From assembly GCA_963723495.1 (NCBI GenBank), contig CAVRQR010000006.1, forward strand, positions 496,001 through 560,000: a DNA stretch of 64,000 nt, read 5' to 3'. The DNA comes from Gp6-AA40 sp963723495 (GTDB lineage Bacteria; Acidobacteriota; Vicinamibacteria; Vicinamibacterales; UBA2999). Positions 18,476-26,557 of the stretch are shown piece by piece. The notes under the pieces were generated by a model that had not been told where the DNA came from, did not search any database, and worked only from the letters and a program-made list of their open reading frames with translations. Each line of letters begins with the position of its first letter. The first letter of the stretch is position 1. The position numbers and the translations under genes are program-made.

Positions 18476-19330
18476 ATGGTCTATCTCGTCACTCAGACCC
18501 TGAACGGTCTCTTTTCTGCAGCATTGCTGTTTCTGATCGCCAGCGGGCTGACGCTGGCGTTCGGGGTGATGCGGATCGTCAACATCGCGCACGGGTCCTT
18601 CTACATGCTCGGCGTCTACGTCGCGTACACCGTGACGGCGCGGACGTCGAGCCTGCTTGCCGGGACGCTGGTCGCGCTCCTCGTCGTTGCCGTCGTTGGC
18701 TTTCTCATGCAGCGCCTCTTCCTTCGGCGCTTCGCGTCCCAGCCGCTGGCGCAGATGATGATGACGATGGGCTTCGCGCTCTTCTTTCGAGACGCCGCGT
18801 TGATGATCTGGGGAGGCGACCCGTTCACGTTGACAACGCCGCGGTGGCTGACGGGCTCGATGGAAATCGGAGCGATCGTCTTCCCGTGGTATCGCCTGTT
18901 CGTCATCGTCGTGGCAGCACTGGTCGGCGTCGGCCTGTGGATCGTCAATGACCGTACGTTGATCGGTGCGCGTGTCCGCGCAACGGTAGACGATCCCGAG
19001 ATCGCCGCCGCAACCGGCATCAATGTCGCGCGACTCTCGGGCGCGGTCTTCGCCGCGGGCGCGGCGCTGGCGGCGTTTGGCGGCGTGATGGGCGGGCCGA
19101 TCCTGGGCGGCTATCCAGGAATGGATTTCGAGCTGCTGCCGCTCGCCTTCGTCGTCGTGATCATCGGCGGCATGGGAAGCTTGAAAGGCGCGCTGATCGG
19201 CGCGATCGTCGTCGGCATGATCGACAACTTCGGCAAGGCACTCGTGCCGGAGCTCTCCTACTTCACGCTCTTCGCGCCGATGGTGCTGATGCTCGCCCTC
19301 AAGCCAACGGGATTGTATGGCCGAGCGTAG
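18476..19330 (+). CDS. Branched-chain amino acid-type ABC transporter permease (LivH family)
   Basis: The 284-residue integral membrane protein has about eight hydrophobic segments. LivH hallmarks are LIASGLTLAFGVMRIVNIAHG at the N terminus, a central AATGINVARLSGAVFAAGA (the ATPase contact loop region) and VVIIGGMGSLKGALIGAIVVG near the C terminus. It forms the inner-membrane channel with the next protein. It starts 7 bases after the GlcG-like gene and overlaps the next gene by 14 bases. Cargo may be an aromatic or short acid rather than an amino acid, given the neighbours. Confidence 0.9.
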   Translation: MVYLVTQTLNGLFSAALLFLIASGLTLAFGVMRIVNIAHGSFYMLGVYVAYTVTARTSSLLAGTLVALLVVAVVGFLMQRLFLRRFASQPLAQMMMTMGFALFFRDAALMIWGGDPFTLTTPRWLTGSMEIGAIVFPWYRLFVIVVAALVGVGLWIVNDRTLIGARVRATVDDPEIAAATGINVARLSGAVFAAGAALAAFGGVMGGPILGGYPGMDFELLPLAFVVVIIGGMGSLKGALIGAIVVGMIDNFGKALVPELSYFTLFAPMVLMLALKPTGLYGRA

Positions 19331-20264
19331 AGCCCAGGCACTCGACTGGAGGCTCCCTCTCGCCGGGCTGTTCGCTGTATTCCTCCTGTTCGCTCCCCCG
19401 TTCTTGTCTGCCTACTGGGTGGGACTTCTGACGCAGGCCGTGATTCTCGGCATCCTCGCCATGAGCCTGGACCTGCTGATCGGCTACACAGGCCTTCCCT
19501 CCCTGGGTCATGCGGGATTTTTCGGCGTCGCGGCGTACGGAGTCGGCATCCTGTCGACGACCTATCAGGCCGGCGTCGTCACGTCGATTGCCGGCGGATT
19601 CGTCGCCGGCACGGGCCTCGCCGCGCTGTTCGGGCTCATCGTCTCGCACGTGCGCGATGTGTACTTTCTGATGATCACCATGGCGCTCGGCATGGTGCTG
19701 TGGGGTCTGAGCTTTCGCTGGATTCCAGTGACCGGTGGCGACAACGGCATCTCCGGCATCCCTCGCCTCGAGGCGCTGATTGGTCTGCCGACGACAGGCC
19801 CTATTCCCTTCTACTACGTTGCGCTGGTCGTGTTCGCCGCGTGCATCGTGCTGTTGATGGTGCTCGTGAAGTCACCGTTCGGCCTCACGCTTCAGGGGAT
19901 CCGCGAACACGAGCCCCGGATGAGAAGCCTGGGATTCAACACGTGGCTGCACGGCTATCTGAGCTACGTCTGCGCCGGCGCGTTCGCGAGCGTTGCCGGC
20001 ATCATGTGGGCCTACTACAACGGCTTCGTCAGCCCGACGTATCTGGACCTGACCGCCTCGTCGGAGCTCTTTCTGATGGTTACGCTTGGCGGGCCCGCGA
20101 CGCTCGTCGGCCCGGTGATCGGGGCGGGCGCGATCGTGATCCTGAAGAACGTGATGAGTGCGTATACCGCCAGGTGGCTCCTCATCCTCGGCATCGTCTA
20201 CATCGTCACGATCCTGTGGGCGCCGCAGGGATTGTGGAATCTGGGGAAACGCAGGTCCGGCTAA
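19317..20264 (+). CDS. Branched-chain amino acid-type ABC transporter permease (LivM family)
   Basis: The 315-residue membrane protein has LivM features: LDLLIGYTGLPSLGHAGFFG near residue 60, FRWIPVTGGDNGISGIPR in the middle, and LFLMVTLGGPATLVGPVIGAG near the end. It pairs with the LivH-type permease. Its TAA stop (20262-20264) falls within the first GTCCGGCT palindrome, so the last codons RSG are encoded by the repeat. Confidence 0.9.
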   Translation: MAERRAQALDWRLPLAGLFAVFLLFAPPFLSAYWVGLLTQAVILGILAMSLDLLIGYTGLPSLGHAGFFGVAAYGVGILSTTYQAGVVTSIAGGFVAGTGLAALFGLIVSHVRDVYFLMITMALGMVLWGLSFRWIPVTGGDNGISGIPRLEALIGLPTTGPIPFYYVALVVFAACIVLLMVLVKSPFGLTLQGIREHEPRMRSLGFNTWLHGYLSYVCAGAFASVAGIMWAYYNGFVSPTYLDLTASSELFLMVTLGGPATLVGPVIGAGAIVILKNVMSAYTARWLLILGIVYIVTILWAPQGLWNLGKRRSG

Positions 20265-20330
20265 GAGCCGGACGCGACGTACGATGACGCCCACGCCTGG
20301 TTCAATCGTAGTGTCCGGCTTCAGCTGGAC
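20255..20330. repeat. Two copies of the GTCCGGCT...AGCCGGAC palindrome
   Basis: Copy one (20255-20273) has perfect 8-base arms around AAG and contains the LivM stop codon. Copy two (20313-20330) has arms GTCCGGCT/AGCTGGAC with one mismatch and lies inside the next coding region, where it encodes part of SGFSWT in the signal peptide. Further copies are at 28412 and 29325. Confidence 0.8.
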
Positions 20331-21537
20331 CCGAATGGTCGCCGTGTTGCTGGCCCTGGTCTGCGCGGCGACGTTCATCGCTGCTCAAACCAGCGATTCA
20401 CAGCCGCCGATCAAGATCGGATTCATGGTGCCGCTCTCCGGCGGCAACGCGCAGAACGGCAGGGACATCCTGAACGGGTTCCTGATGTACCTCGATGAGA
20501 TCGGCTATCGCGCCGGCGGGCGCCGCATCGACCTCATCGTGGAAGACGATGAAGCGATTCCAGCGGTGGGACTGACGAAGGCACGAAAACTCGTCGAGCG
20601 TGACGAGGTTCACGTGATGGCTGGTGCCCTGCTCTCGTCAACCGGATATGCGCTCGCGCCGTACATCACGTCGATGAAGATTCCGATGGTGTACCCCGTG
20701 GTGTCGGCAGATGACCTGACGCAACGACGGCGGAGCGAATGGATCGTCCGTACGGGCTGGAGCGGCAGCCAGCCGAACCACGCCTTTGGTGAGTACGCGT
20801 ATCGCACGCTCGGCATCCGCTCGGTCGTCACGATCGCGCTCGACTACGCCTTCGGGTGGGAGTCGGTGGGCGGCTTCGAGCGAACGTTCGTGGCGTCAGG
20901 CGGCCGCGTCCAGCAGAAACTGTGGGTTCCGCTGTCGGCTCACGATTTCGCACCGTATCTCGCGCAGATCCCGCGTGATGTCGACGCCGTCTACGCCCTG
21001 CTGCTCGGGCGAACGGCCCTTCAGTTCATGCGGCAGTATCAGGAGTTCGGCCTGAAGGGGCGGGTCAGGCTGATCGGCGGTGGCACGACGACCGACGAAC
21101 ACGTGCTGCCATTCATGGGCGACGAGGCGCTCGGTACGGTGACGGCACTGCACTACAGTGCCGCGCTCGACACGCCGGCGAACAAGGCGTTCGCGGAGAC
21201 CTATCGCGCCCGATTCAAGAAGGTCCCGAGCTACTACTCGGAAAGCATGTACACCGGCGGCAAGTGGCTCGTCGCGGCCATCAATGCCATCGACGGCCGC
21301 GTCGAAGATCGGGCGGCTCTCGTCGAGGCCCTGCGCCAGGTGAAGCCGGCAGACCTTCCACGCGGCCCGGTGGAGCTCGACGCTTACGGCAATCCGATCG
21401 AAAACGTGTACATCCGCCGAGTCGAGCGCGTGAACGGGGAGCTGCAGAACACCGTCATCGACACCTTCCCGAGGGTCTCGCAGTTCTGGACCTTCGACCC
21501 GAATCGCTACCTGAGCGAACCTCTCTATGCCAGGTAG
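20284..21537 (+). CDS. ABC transporter substrate-binding protein (LivK/Leu-Ile-Val-binding type)
   Basis: The protein has about 417 residues. The signal peptide is unusual: a long n-region (MTPTPGSIVVSGFSWTR) encoded partly by a palindromic repeat, then the hydrophobic core MVAVLLALVCAATFIAA. The mature part starts IKIGFMVPLSGGNAQNGRDI and shows the type I periplasmic-binding fold, with VEDDEAIPAVGLTKARKLVE and YYSESMYTGGKWLVAAINA. A start at the Met of TRMVAVLL (20335) would remove the repeat-encoded part and leave a normal signal peptide, so it is a real alternative. The gene overlaps the ATPase gene by 11 bases. Confidence 0.85.
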   Translation: MTPTPGSIVVSGFSWTRMVAVLLALVCAATFIAAQTSDSQPPIKIGFMVPLSGGNAQNGRDILNGFLMYLDEIGYRAGGRRIDLIVEDDEAIPAVGLTKARKLVERDEVHVMAGALLSSTGYALAPYITSMKIPMVYPVVSADDLTQRRRSEWIVRTGWSGSQPNHAFGEYAYRTLGIRSVVTIALDYAFGWESVGGFERTFVASGGRVQQKLWVPLSAHDFAPYLAQIPRDVDAVYALLLGRTALQFMRQYQEFGLKGRVRLIGGGTTTDEHVLPFMGDEALGTVTALHYSAALDTPANKAFAETYRARFKKVPSYYSESMYTGGKWLVAAINAIDGRVEDRAALVEALRQVKPADLPRGPVELDAYGNPIENVYIRRVERVNGELQNTVIDTFPRVSQFWTFDPNRYLSEPLYAR

Positions 21538-22300
21538 CCCGCTGGGTACGCCTTGCCTTCAACTCGAGCGAGTGTCCCGTCATTTCGGCGGTCTGAGGGC
21601 CGTGGACGATGTGACGCTCGCCGTGGAGCCGGGCGCGCGGCACGCCGTCATCGGTCCTAACGGCGCTGGAAAAACGACGCTGTTCAACATCATCAGCGGT
21701 GAGTTCCCACCGAGCAGCGGCACGATCACGTTGAACGGAAGCCATATCACGAAGCTGACCCCGCATCAGCGGGCAGCGCTCGGCATTGCGCGGACGTTTC
21801 AGATCACGCGCCTGTTTCCGGAACTTACCGTGATCGAGAATGCACTGCTCGCCTGCGCCGCGCTCGATCGTCGCAAGTTCACGATGTACCGGCCGCTCTC
21901 GAGTTACCACGAGTTCACGGAACGAGCGGCGAACCTGCTGGAGCAGTTCGGGCTCTCGAACGTCACGCACGAGCAGGCGCGCCACATTTCCTATGGCGCG
22001 CAACGCCGTCTCGACGTGGCGCTGTCGCTTGCGGGACGGCCACGGCTGCTGCTGCTCGACGAGCCGATGGCGGGACTCTCGAGCCCGGAACGTGTAGCGA
22101 TGCGCGAACTTCTCGCGCAGCTCGACGCATCGATCGCCATTCTGCTCATTGAGCACGACATGGACGTCGCGTTTTCCTTTGCCTCGCGCGTCACGGTGCT
22201 CCATCAGGGGCGAGTCCTCGCCGATGGATCGCGCGATGAGGTGAGTGCAAACGACCTGGTCCAACAAGCCTATCTTGGCGCGGTAGGCGGCAATCATTAA
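21527..22300 (+). CDS. ABC transporter ATP-binding protein (LivG family)
   Basis: This 257-residue ATPase has Walker A GPNGAGKTT, a Q-loop in ARTFQITRLFPELTV, a signature segment SYGAQRRLDVALSLA in place of LSGGQ, and Walker B LLLLDEPMAGL. The H-loop is in LLIEHDMDVAFSFA. LivG proteins energise Liv-type importers together with LivF. The SYGAQ form of the signature is common in this subfamily. Confidence 0.9.
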   Translation: MPGSPLGTPCLQLERVSRHFGGLRAVDDVTLAVEPGARHAVIGPNGAGKTTLFNIISGEFPPSSGTITLNGSHITKLTPHQRAALGIARTFQITRLFPELTVIENALLACAALDRRKFTMYRPLSSYHEFTERAANLLEQFGLSNVTHEQARHISYGAQRRLDVALSLAGRPRLLLLDEPMAGLSSPERVAMRELLAQLDASIAILLIEHDMDVAFSFASRVTVLHQGRVLADGSRDEVSANDLVQQAYLGAVGGNH

Positions 22301-22304
22301 GCAG

Positions 22305-23021
22305 ATGCTCGAAGTCCTCGACCTCCACACGTATTACGGCGACAGCCACGTGCTGCAGGGAACCACGCTGCGCGCCGAGCGCGGCACGGTGACGGCTGTC
22401 CTCGGCCGCAATGGCGTGGGCAAGACGACGCTTTGCCGTTCGCTCACGGGCCTTACCCCGGCGCGCCGCGGCAGCGTGTTGCTGGATGGCATCAACACAA
22501 CACAGCTCCCACCGCACCAGGTGTGCAACGCGGGTATCAGCCTCGTGCCGCAGGGGCGACGCATTTTCGTGTCGTTGAACGTCCAGGAGAATCTCCACAT
22601 CGCGGCACGGCCAGCGCGACCGGACAGCAACTGGACGATTGAGCGCATCTACGAGCTCTTTCCCAGGCTCGCCGAGAGACGTCATCATGGCGGCGGCGAA
22701 CTCAGTGGCGGTGAACAGCAGATGCTCGCGATCGCGCGCGCGCTGGTCGCGAATCCCACGCTCCTCATCATGGACGAACCGACCGAGGGTCTCGCACCGG
22801 CCCTGGTCGCGGAAGTGGGTCGGCTGATTCGCCGTTTACGCGACGAGGGGACAACGGTCCTGCTCGCAGAGCAGAACGCTGCCTTCGCCGTGGATGTGTC
22901 GGACATCACGCACGTGATGCATCAGGGAGCGATCGTCTACTCCTCAGAACCGGCCGCGCTGTGGAACAACGAGGAGATCAAGAGCCAGTATCTTGGCGTG
23001 CCGGGCGGAACGAAGAACTAA
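22305..23021 (+). CDS. ABC transporter ATP-binding protein (LivF family)
   Basis: The 238-residue ATPase has Walker A GRNGVGKTT, signature LSGGEQQML, Walker B LLIMDEPTEGL and the LLAEQNAAFAV switch segment. It is the second ATPase of the importer and the last gene of the block. The TAA stop sits in the loop of a strong hairpin, so transcription of the whole block probably ends there. Confidence 0.9.
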   Translation: MLEVLDLHTYYGDSHVLQGTTLRAERGTVTAVLGRNGVGKTTLCRSLTGLTPARRGSVLLDGINTTQLPPHQVCNAGISLVPQGRRIFVSLNVQENLHIAARPARPDSNWTIERIYELFPRLAERRHHGGGELSGGEQQMLAIARALVANPTLLIMDEPTEGLAPALVAEVGRLIRRLRDEGTTVLLAEQNAAFAVDVSDITHVMHQGAIVYSSEPAALWNNEEIKSQYLGVPGGTKN

Positions 23022-23039
23022 GAACTCGTTCTTCGTTCC
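23007..23039. terminator. Hairpin over the LivF stop codon
   Basis: Arms GGAACGAAGAAC (23007-23018) and GTTCTTCGTTCC (23028-23039) pair perfectly over 12 bases; the TAA stop lies in the loop. Its location between convergent genes suits a bidirectional terminator. Confidence 0.65.
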
Positions 23040-24181
23040 TATTTCTTGACAGGCGCCGCGGGGCGCGCGAACCGCGCCGCGTCGATCGTCACGTTCGGCT
23101 GCACATCGCTCAATTCGACAACGTCACGACCGTCCAGCCAGGTGTCGGTCCACTTGAACGGCATCTTCACACCGGCGACTTCCCGGTAATCGGAGTAATC
23201 GGTCTGCCTCGAGATCCGGCCAACGGGTGAGTCGTTGTAGCGGACATGACGCACGAGAAGGCCGGTCTCTGAATCGAAGTACAACGTAGCCGTCCCACCG
23301 CGCGCCGTCGTGCCCTGAACGACCTGCACTTCGCGGTCATCGATTACCGTCGCCAGGCCAACACGCCAGTTGGTGAGCGCCTGCTTGATGGCCGCCGGGT
23401 GTGCCAGATCGGCCTCGAGCTTCAAGCCATCAACTTCCTGCGGGCTCAGCGCGAGCACATCGACCGGCCTGAAGGGCGCCGCAATCCACGCCGAGCGGCC
23501 GTCGTAGGTCGTCGTGCTGTCGCCCGCCGTCGTGCGCACGATGGTCGTGCGCTGACCCTCGCGAGAGTAGATTTCGAGAGGCCGCGGCTCGTTCTCCGGC
23601 CCATAGCCCGCGCTGGTGCCCTTGGCGACATAGCTCTTCAACGCTGCGACGCGCTGCGCTCCGCCGATGGCCTGGATGTACTTATCGAGGACCTCGTCTG
23701 CCTTCGGTGCGTTGACGGCCTGCTCGATGACGGCGTTGGGATCGCCGAACGGTGGCGTGCCGTACAGCTCGGCCAGATCGGCCGTCGCGCGCGGGCGCGC
23801 GCTGCCACGATGGCAGGTGTAGCAGGTCACGACCTGACGCCCCCGGAAATGCGTCTTGTTGATGGTGGCCATCATCGTCACCATCACGCGGGCCATCTGC
23901 TTGCGAGGGCTGTCCGCGGCGTACACCGACCAGTCGGCATCGCCGGCAGCGTGACAGTCTTCACACGACATGCCGAGGGCGGCAGAAAAGATGCCCATCG
24001 TGCCCATGAACTCGTTCACGGGAATGCCCTTGAGCACCTGCACGTTCTTGAAGACCTGCTCGGCCATAGGTGGCGCGGCCGGAGCGGCTCCGCCCTGACC
24101 GCTGGTGACCACGACGGTCGATAGCCAGACTACGGCAGCTGCCAGAACGCCCACGATGGATCGCCTCGACCTGTTCGTCAT
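23039..24181 (-). CDS. Reaction-centre cytochrome c subunit-like dihaem protein
   Basis: The 380-residue protein has a signal peptide (SIVGVLAAAVVWLSTVVVTSG) and two c-type haem motifs, CEDCH near residue 76 and CYTCH near 122, in a domain like the photosynthetic reaction-centre cytochrome c subunit family. MGTMGIFSAALGMSCEDCH is typical of acidobacterial members, which are not phototrophic. The C-terminal half (from about residue 165) resembles lipoprotein-type outer-membrane carrier domains, with TATLYFDSETGLLVRHVRY and DYREVAGVKMPFKW. It is probably a periplasmic electron carrier; its partner is unknown. No genes for a photosynthetic apparatus are in the window. Confidence 0.82.
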   Translation of the reverse strand: MTNRSRRSIVGVLAAAVVWLSTVVVTSGQGGAAPAAPPMAEQVFKNVQVLKGIPVNEFMGTMGIFSAALGMSCEDCHAAGDADWSVYAADSPRKQMARVMVTMMATINKTHFRGRQVVTCYTCHRGSARPRATADLAELYGTPPFGDPNAVIEQAVNAPKADEVLDKYIQAIGGAQRVAALKSYVAKGTSAGYGPENEPRPLEIYSREGQRTTIVRTTAGDSTTTYDGRSAWIAAPFRPVDVLALSPQEVDGLKLEADLAHPAAIKQALTNWRVGLATVIDDREVQVVQGTTARGGTATLYFDSETGLLVRHVRYNDSPVGRISRQTDYSDYREVAGVKMPFKWTDTWLDGRDVVELSDVQPNVTIDAARFARPAAPVKK

Positions 24182-24446
24182 AGCGCACCCTGCACCTTCG
24201 CATACTCGGACGTCGGACCCACGAATATCGGGCCTTTCAAACCCTGCCGACTATACCGATCCCCATCGCCCCCGGCAATGCGCGCCTTCCCCGCCTCCCT
24301 CACGATCGAATTGACAGACCGTCTCGCCAGTGAGAGATTCTCGGGGTTCACCGTTCCCATATGGCGGCGAGCTCGGCGGGGTTGCGCACGATCGCAGCCG
24401 AGGTTCGCAGGGCGCAGGGTTTGGCGGGGTGAAGTCTGGAGGCGTG

Positions 24447-26060
24447 ATGTCGGTCGAGTTGCGTGCAGTCACGGGCGTGCTCGTAGTGATCGCGGGTGTG
24501 GCTATGGCAGCTGGGGGGCAGGCACCACCGTCTGGCGCCCTCACCGCCGCTCAGCTGAAACAGGTCGCTTACTTGAAGGCCTCAAACGCCGAACCAGACG
24601 ACCATTTCGGGTGCGGTGGTGTGCTCGACGGCCACGCGGGCTGGGGTGTCGCGATCAGTGGTGACGGCAACACAATCGCCGTCGGCGCGCCGCACGAGAG
24701 CAGCGGCGCCAAGGGCGTCAACGGCGACCAGAAGGACAACTCGATATATGGGTCCGGTGCCGTGTACATCTTCACGCGCAGCGGTTCCGGGTGGACTCAA
24801 CAGGCATACGTGAAGCCGTCGAATCCACAGATGGGCGCCGAGTTCGGTCACGCCCTCGCGCTCAGCGCTGACGGCAACACGCTGGCGGTCTCGGCCTTCA
24901 GCGAGGCGAGCAAGGCGACGGGCGTCAACGGCAATCAGGACGATCACTCCATCCCGCAGGCCGGAGCCGCGTACGTCTTCACGCGCACCGGGACGAGGTG
25001 GACGCAGCAGGCGTACGTCAAGGCGTCGAACACGGGTGAAGCTGGCGCGACGCCGGACAGCTTCGGGGATGGCGATCAATTCGCCGTATCGATTGCGCTC
25101 AGCGGTGACGGCCGAACGCTGGCAGTGGGAGCGATCACCGAGGACAGCAACGCATCCGGTATCAACGGCAACCAGGCCGACAACTCGGCGATGTCGTCAG
25201 GGGCCGTGTACGTGTTCATGGTTTCGGGTACCACCTGGTCTCAGCAGGCGTATATCAAGGCTGGCAACCCGGACCCCGGTGACCTTTTCGGCTACAGCGT
25301 CTCGCTCAGCGCCGACGGCAACACACTCGCCGCTGGCAGCTTTGACGAAGGGGGCTCCTCGCGCGGCATCAACGGTCCGCCAGACAACATGCGACGCGGT
25401 TCAGGGGCTGTTTATGTCTTCACGCGCGCCGGCACGACGTGGACGCAGCAAGCCTATATTCACGCCGCCAATGCAGAGGCCGGCGACTCCCTCGGCGTCA
25501 ACGTCGTGCTGAGCGACGATGGGAACACGCTGCTGGCAAGCTCGCTCGATGAAGATTGCATGGCGACCGGCGTCAATCCACCAGGGTGCGATAACGATCG
25601 GACAGAAGACGTTTCCACGGGCGCTGCGTACGTGTTCGTGCGCAACGGCGCCGCCTGGTCGCAGCAGGCGTACCTCAAAGCCTCCAACACTGGCCCCAAC
25701 GACTGGTTCGGCTCGCGCGCGGCGTTGAGTGGCGACGGTAATACCGCCGCGCTTGGCGCATCACTCGAGGACAGCTCCGGCAAAGGCATCAACGGGAAGC
25801 AGGACGACGACGCGGCGCCGGAGTCGGGTGCGGTGTATCTGTTCAGACGCACCGGGACGACGTGGAGTCAGCAGGCGTACGTAAAGAGCTCGAACGCCGA
25901 GGCCTACGACGAATTCGGGGGATCTGTTGCGTTGTCGCGCGACGGCCGCACGATGGTGGCGTCCGCGCACACCGAAGACGGCGGCTCGAAGGGCGTTGGT
26001 GGAAATGAGGCTGACAACTCCGTCAGCGAGTCCGGCGCGGTCTACGTCTTCAGTAACTAG
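24447..26060 (+). CDS. Secreted seven-bladed FG-GAP/integrin alpha-like beta-propeller protein
   Basis: The protein has about 537 residues. After a hydrophobic leader (VTGVLVVIAGVAMAAGG) come seven near-identical units of about 70 residues. Each runs from YxKASNxxxxDxFG through LSxDGNTLAVGA and GxNGNQxDNS to GAVYVFTRxGTTWxQQ. Seven such units predict a closed seven-bladed propeller with calcium-binding DGN loops. Homologous proteins are secreted or surface adhesion-like; the ligand is unknown. Start ATG 24447 follows GTCTGGAGGCGTG; a longer form would add a charged, non-signal extension. Confidence 0.82.
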   Translation: MSVELRAVTGVLVVIAGVAMAAGGQAPPSGALTAAQLKQVAYLKASNAEPDDHFGCGGVLDGHAGWGVAISGDGNTIAVGAPHESSGAKGVNGDQKDNSIYGSGAVYIFTRSGSGWTQQAYVKPSNPQMGAEFGHALALSADGNTLAVSAFSEASKATGVNGNQDDHSIPQAGAAYVFTRTGTRWTQQAYVKASNTGEAGATPDSFGDGDQFAVSIALSGDGRTLAVGAITEDSNASGINGNQADNSAMSSGAVYVFMVSGTTWSQQAYIKAGNPDPGDLFGYSVSLSADGNTLAAGSFDEGGSSRGINGPPDNMRRGSGAVYVFTRAGTTWTQQAYIHAANAEAGDSLGVNVVLSDDGNTLLASSLDEDCMATGVNPPGCDNDRTEDVSTGAAYVFVRNGAAWSQQAYLKASNTGPNDWFGSRAALSGDGNTAALGASLEDSSGKGINGKQDDDAAPESGAVYLFRRTGTTWSQQAYVKSSNAEAYDEFGGSVALSRDGRTMVASAHTEDGGSKGVGGNEADNSVSESGAVYVFSN

Positions 26061-26085
26061 TCAACTCCCAACGACTTTCGTTCGA

Positions 26086-26129
26086 CCAACTCCCAACTCC
26101 CAAGGGCAACCTTGGCGATTGGGAGTTGG
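26086..26129. terminator. CAACTCCCAA-family hairpin between convergent genes
   Basis: CCAACTCCCAA (26086-26096), followed by a further CTCCCAA, pairs with TTGGGAGTTGG (26119-26129). It separates the propeller gene from the convergent cytochrome gene and shares its arm with the repeats at 5374 and 6699. Confidence 0.6.
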
Positions 26130-26139
26130 CCTTCGTCCT

Positions 26140-26505
26140 TCAGGGTTCGCGCAACAACGGCACGCCCTGCACGGGCGCTGGCCGCGCCTGCACGAAGGCG
26201 TAGATATCCGCCATCTCGGCATCGGACACAACCTTGCTCGTGTACGGCGGCATCTGACCAGTGGGACGCCGCACGTATTGGCTGAACGCCGTAAACGCGA
26301 TCGGCTTCGGCCCGAGGCGTGGCCCGGTCGCGCTCGATCCCTGTGCCTCTCGGCCGTGGCACTGATAACAACCGTAGCTGACGTAGAGCTTCTGGCCGTC
26401 TTCTGCGTTGCCCGCCGGCGCGGCTTGCGTTGAAGGAGCTTGCGCCCGTACACCAGCGATGGATGCCAGAGCCACGATACCGAGCACGAGGAATTGAATT
26501 CGCAT
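26140..26505 (-). CDS. Small class I cytochrome c
   Basis: The protein has about 121 residues from MRIQFLVLGIVALAS, with a signal peptide. One haem c motif, CYQCH, lies in GQKLYVSYGCYQCHGREAQG. The distal Met ligand is probably in TGQMPPYTSKVVSDAEMADI. It looks like the electron-accepting cytochrome that often accompanies dehydrogenases. It follows the ThDP enzyme on the same strand with a 52-base gap, so it may take electrons from that system. The start at 26505 is preferred because it follows GGGTGAGG and gives a clean signal peptide. Confidence 0.8.
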   Translation of the reverse strand: MRIQFLVLGIVALASIAGVRAQAPSTQAAPAGNAEDGQKLYVSYGCYQCHGREAQGSSATGPRLGPKPIAFTAFSQYVRRPTGQMPPYTSKVVSDAEMADIYAFVQARPAPVQGVPLLREP

Positions 26506-26557
26506 CAGCCTCACCCTTCGAGACATCGGAGGTTGCGGAGTCACGGATTGTTCCTCC

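Noticed and set aside
23039..24181. Photosynthesis gene cluster suggested by the reaction-centre-type cytochrome
   Set aside because: No reaction-centre, light-harvesting or chlorophyll genes are nearby, and this cytochrome family is common in non-phototrophic acidobacteria.
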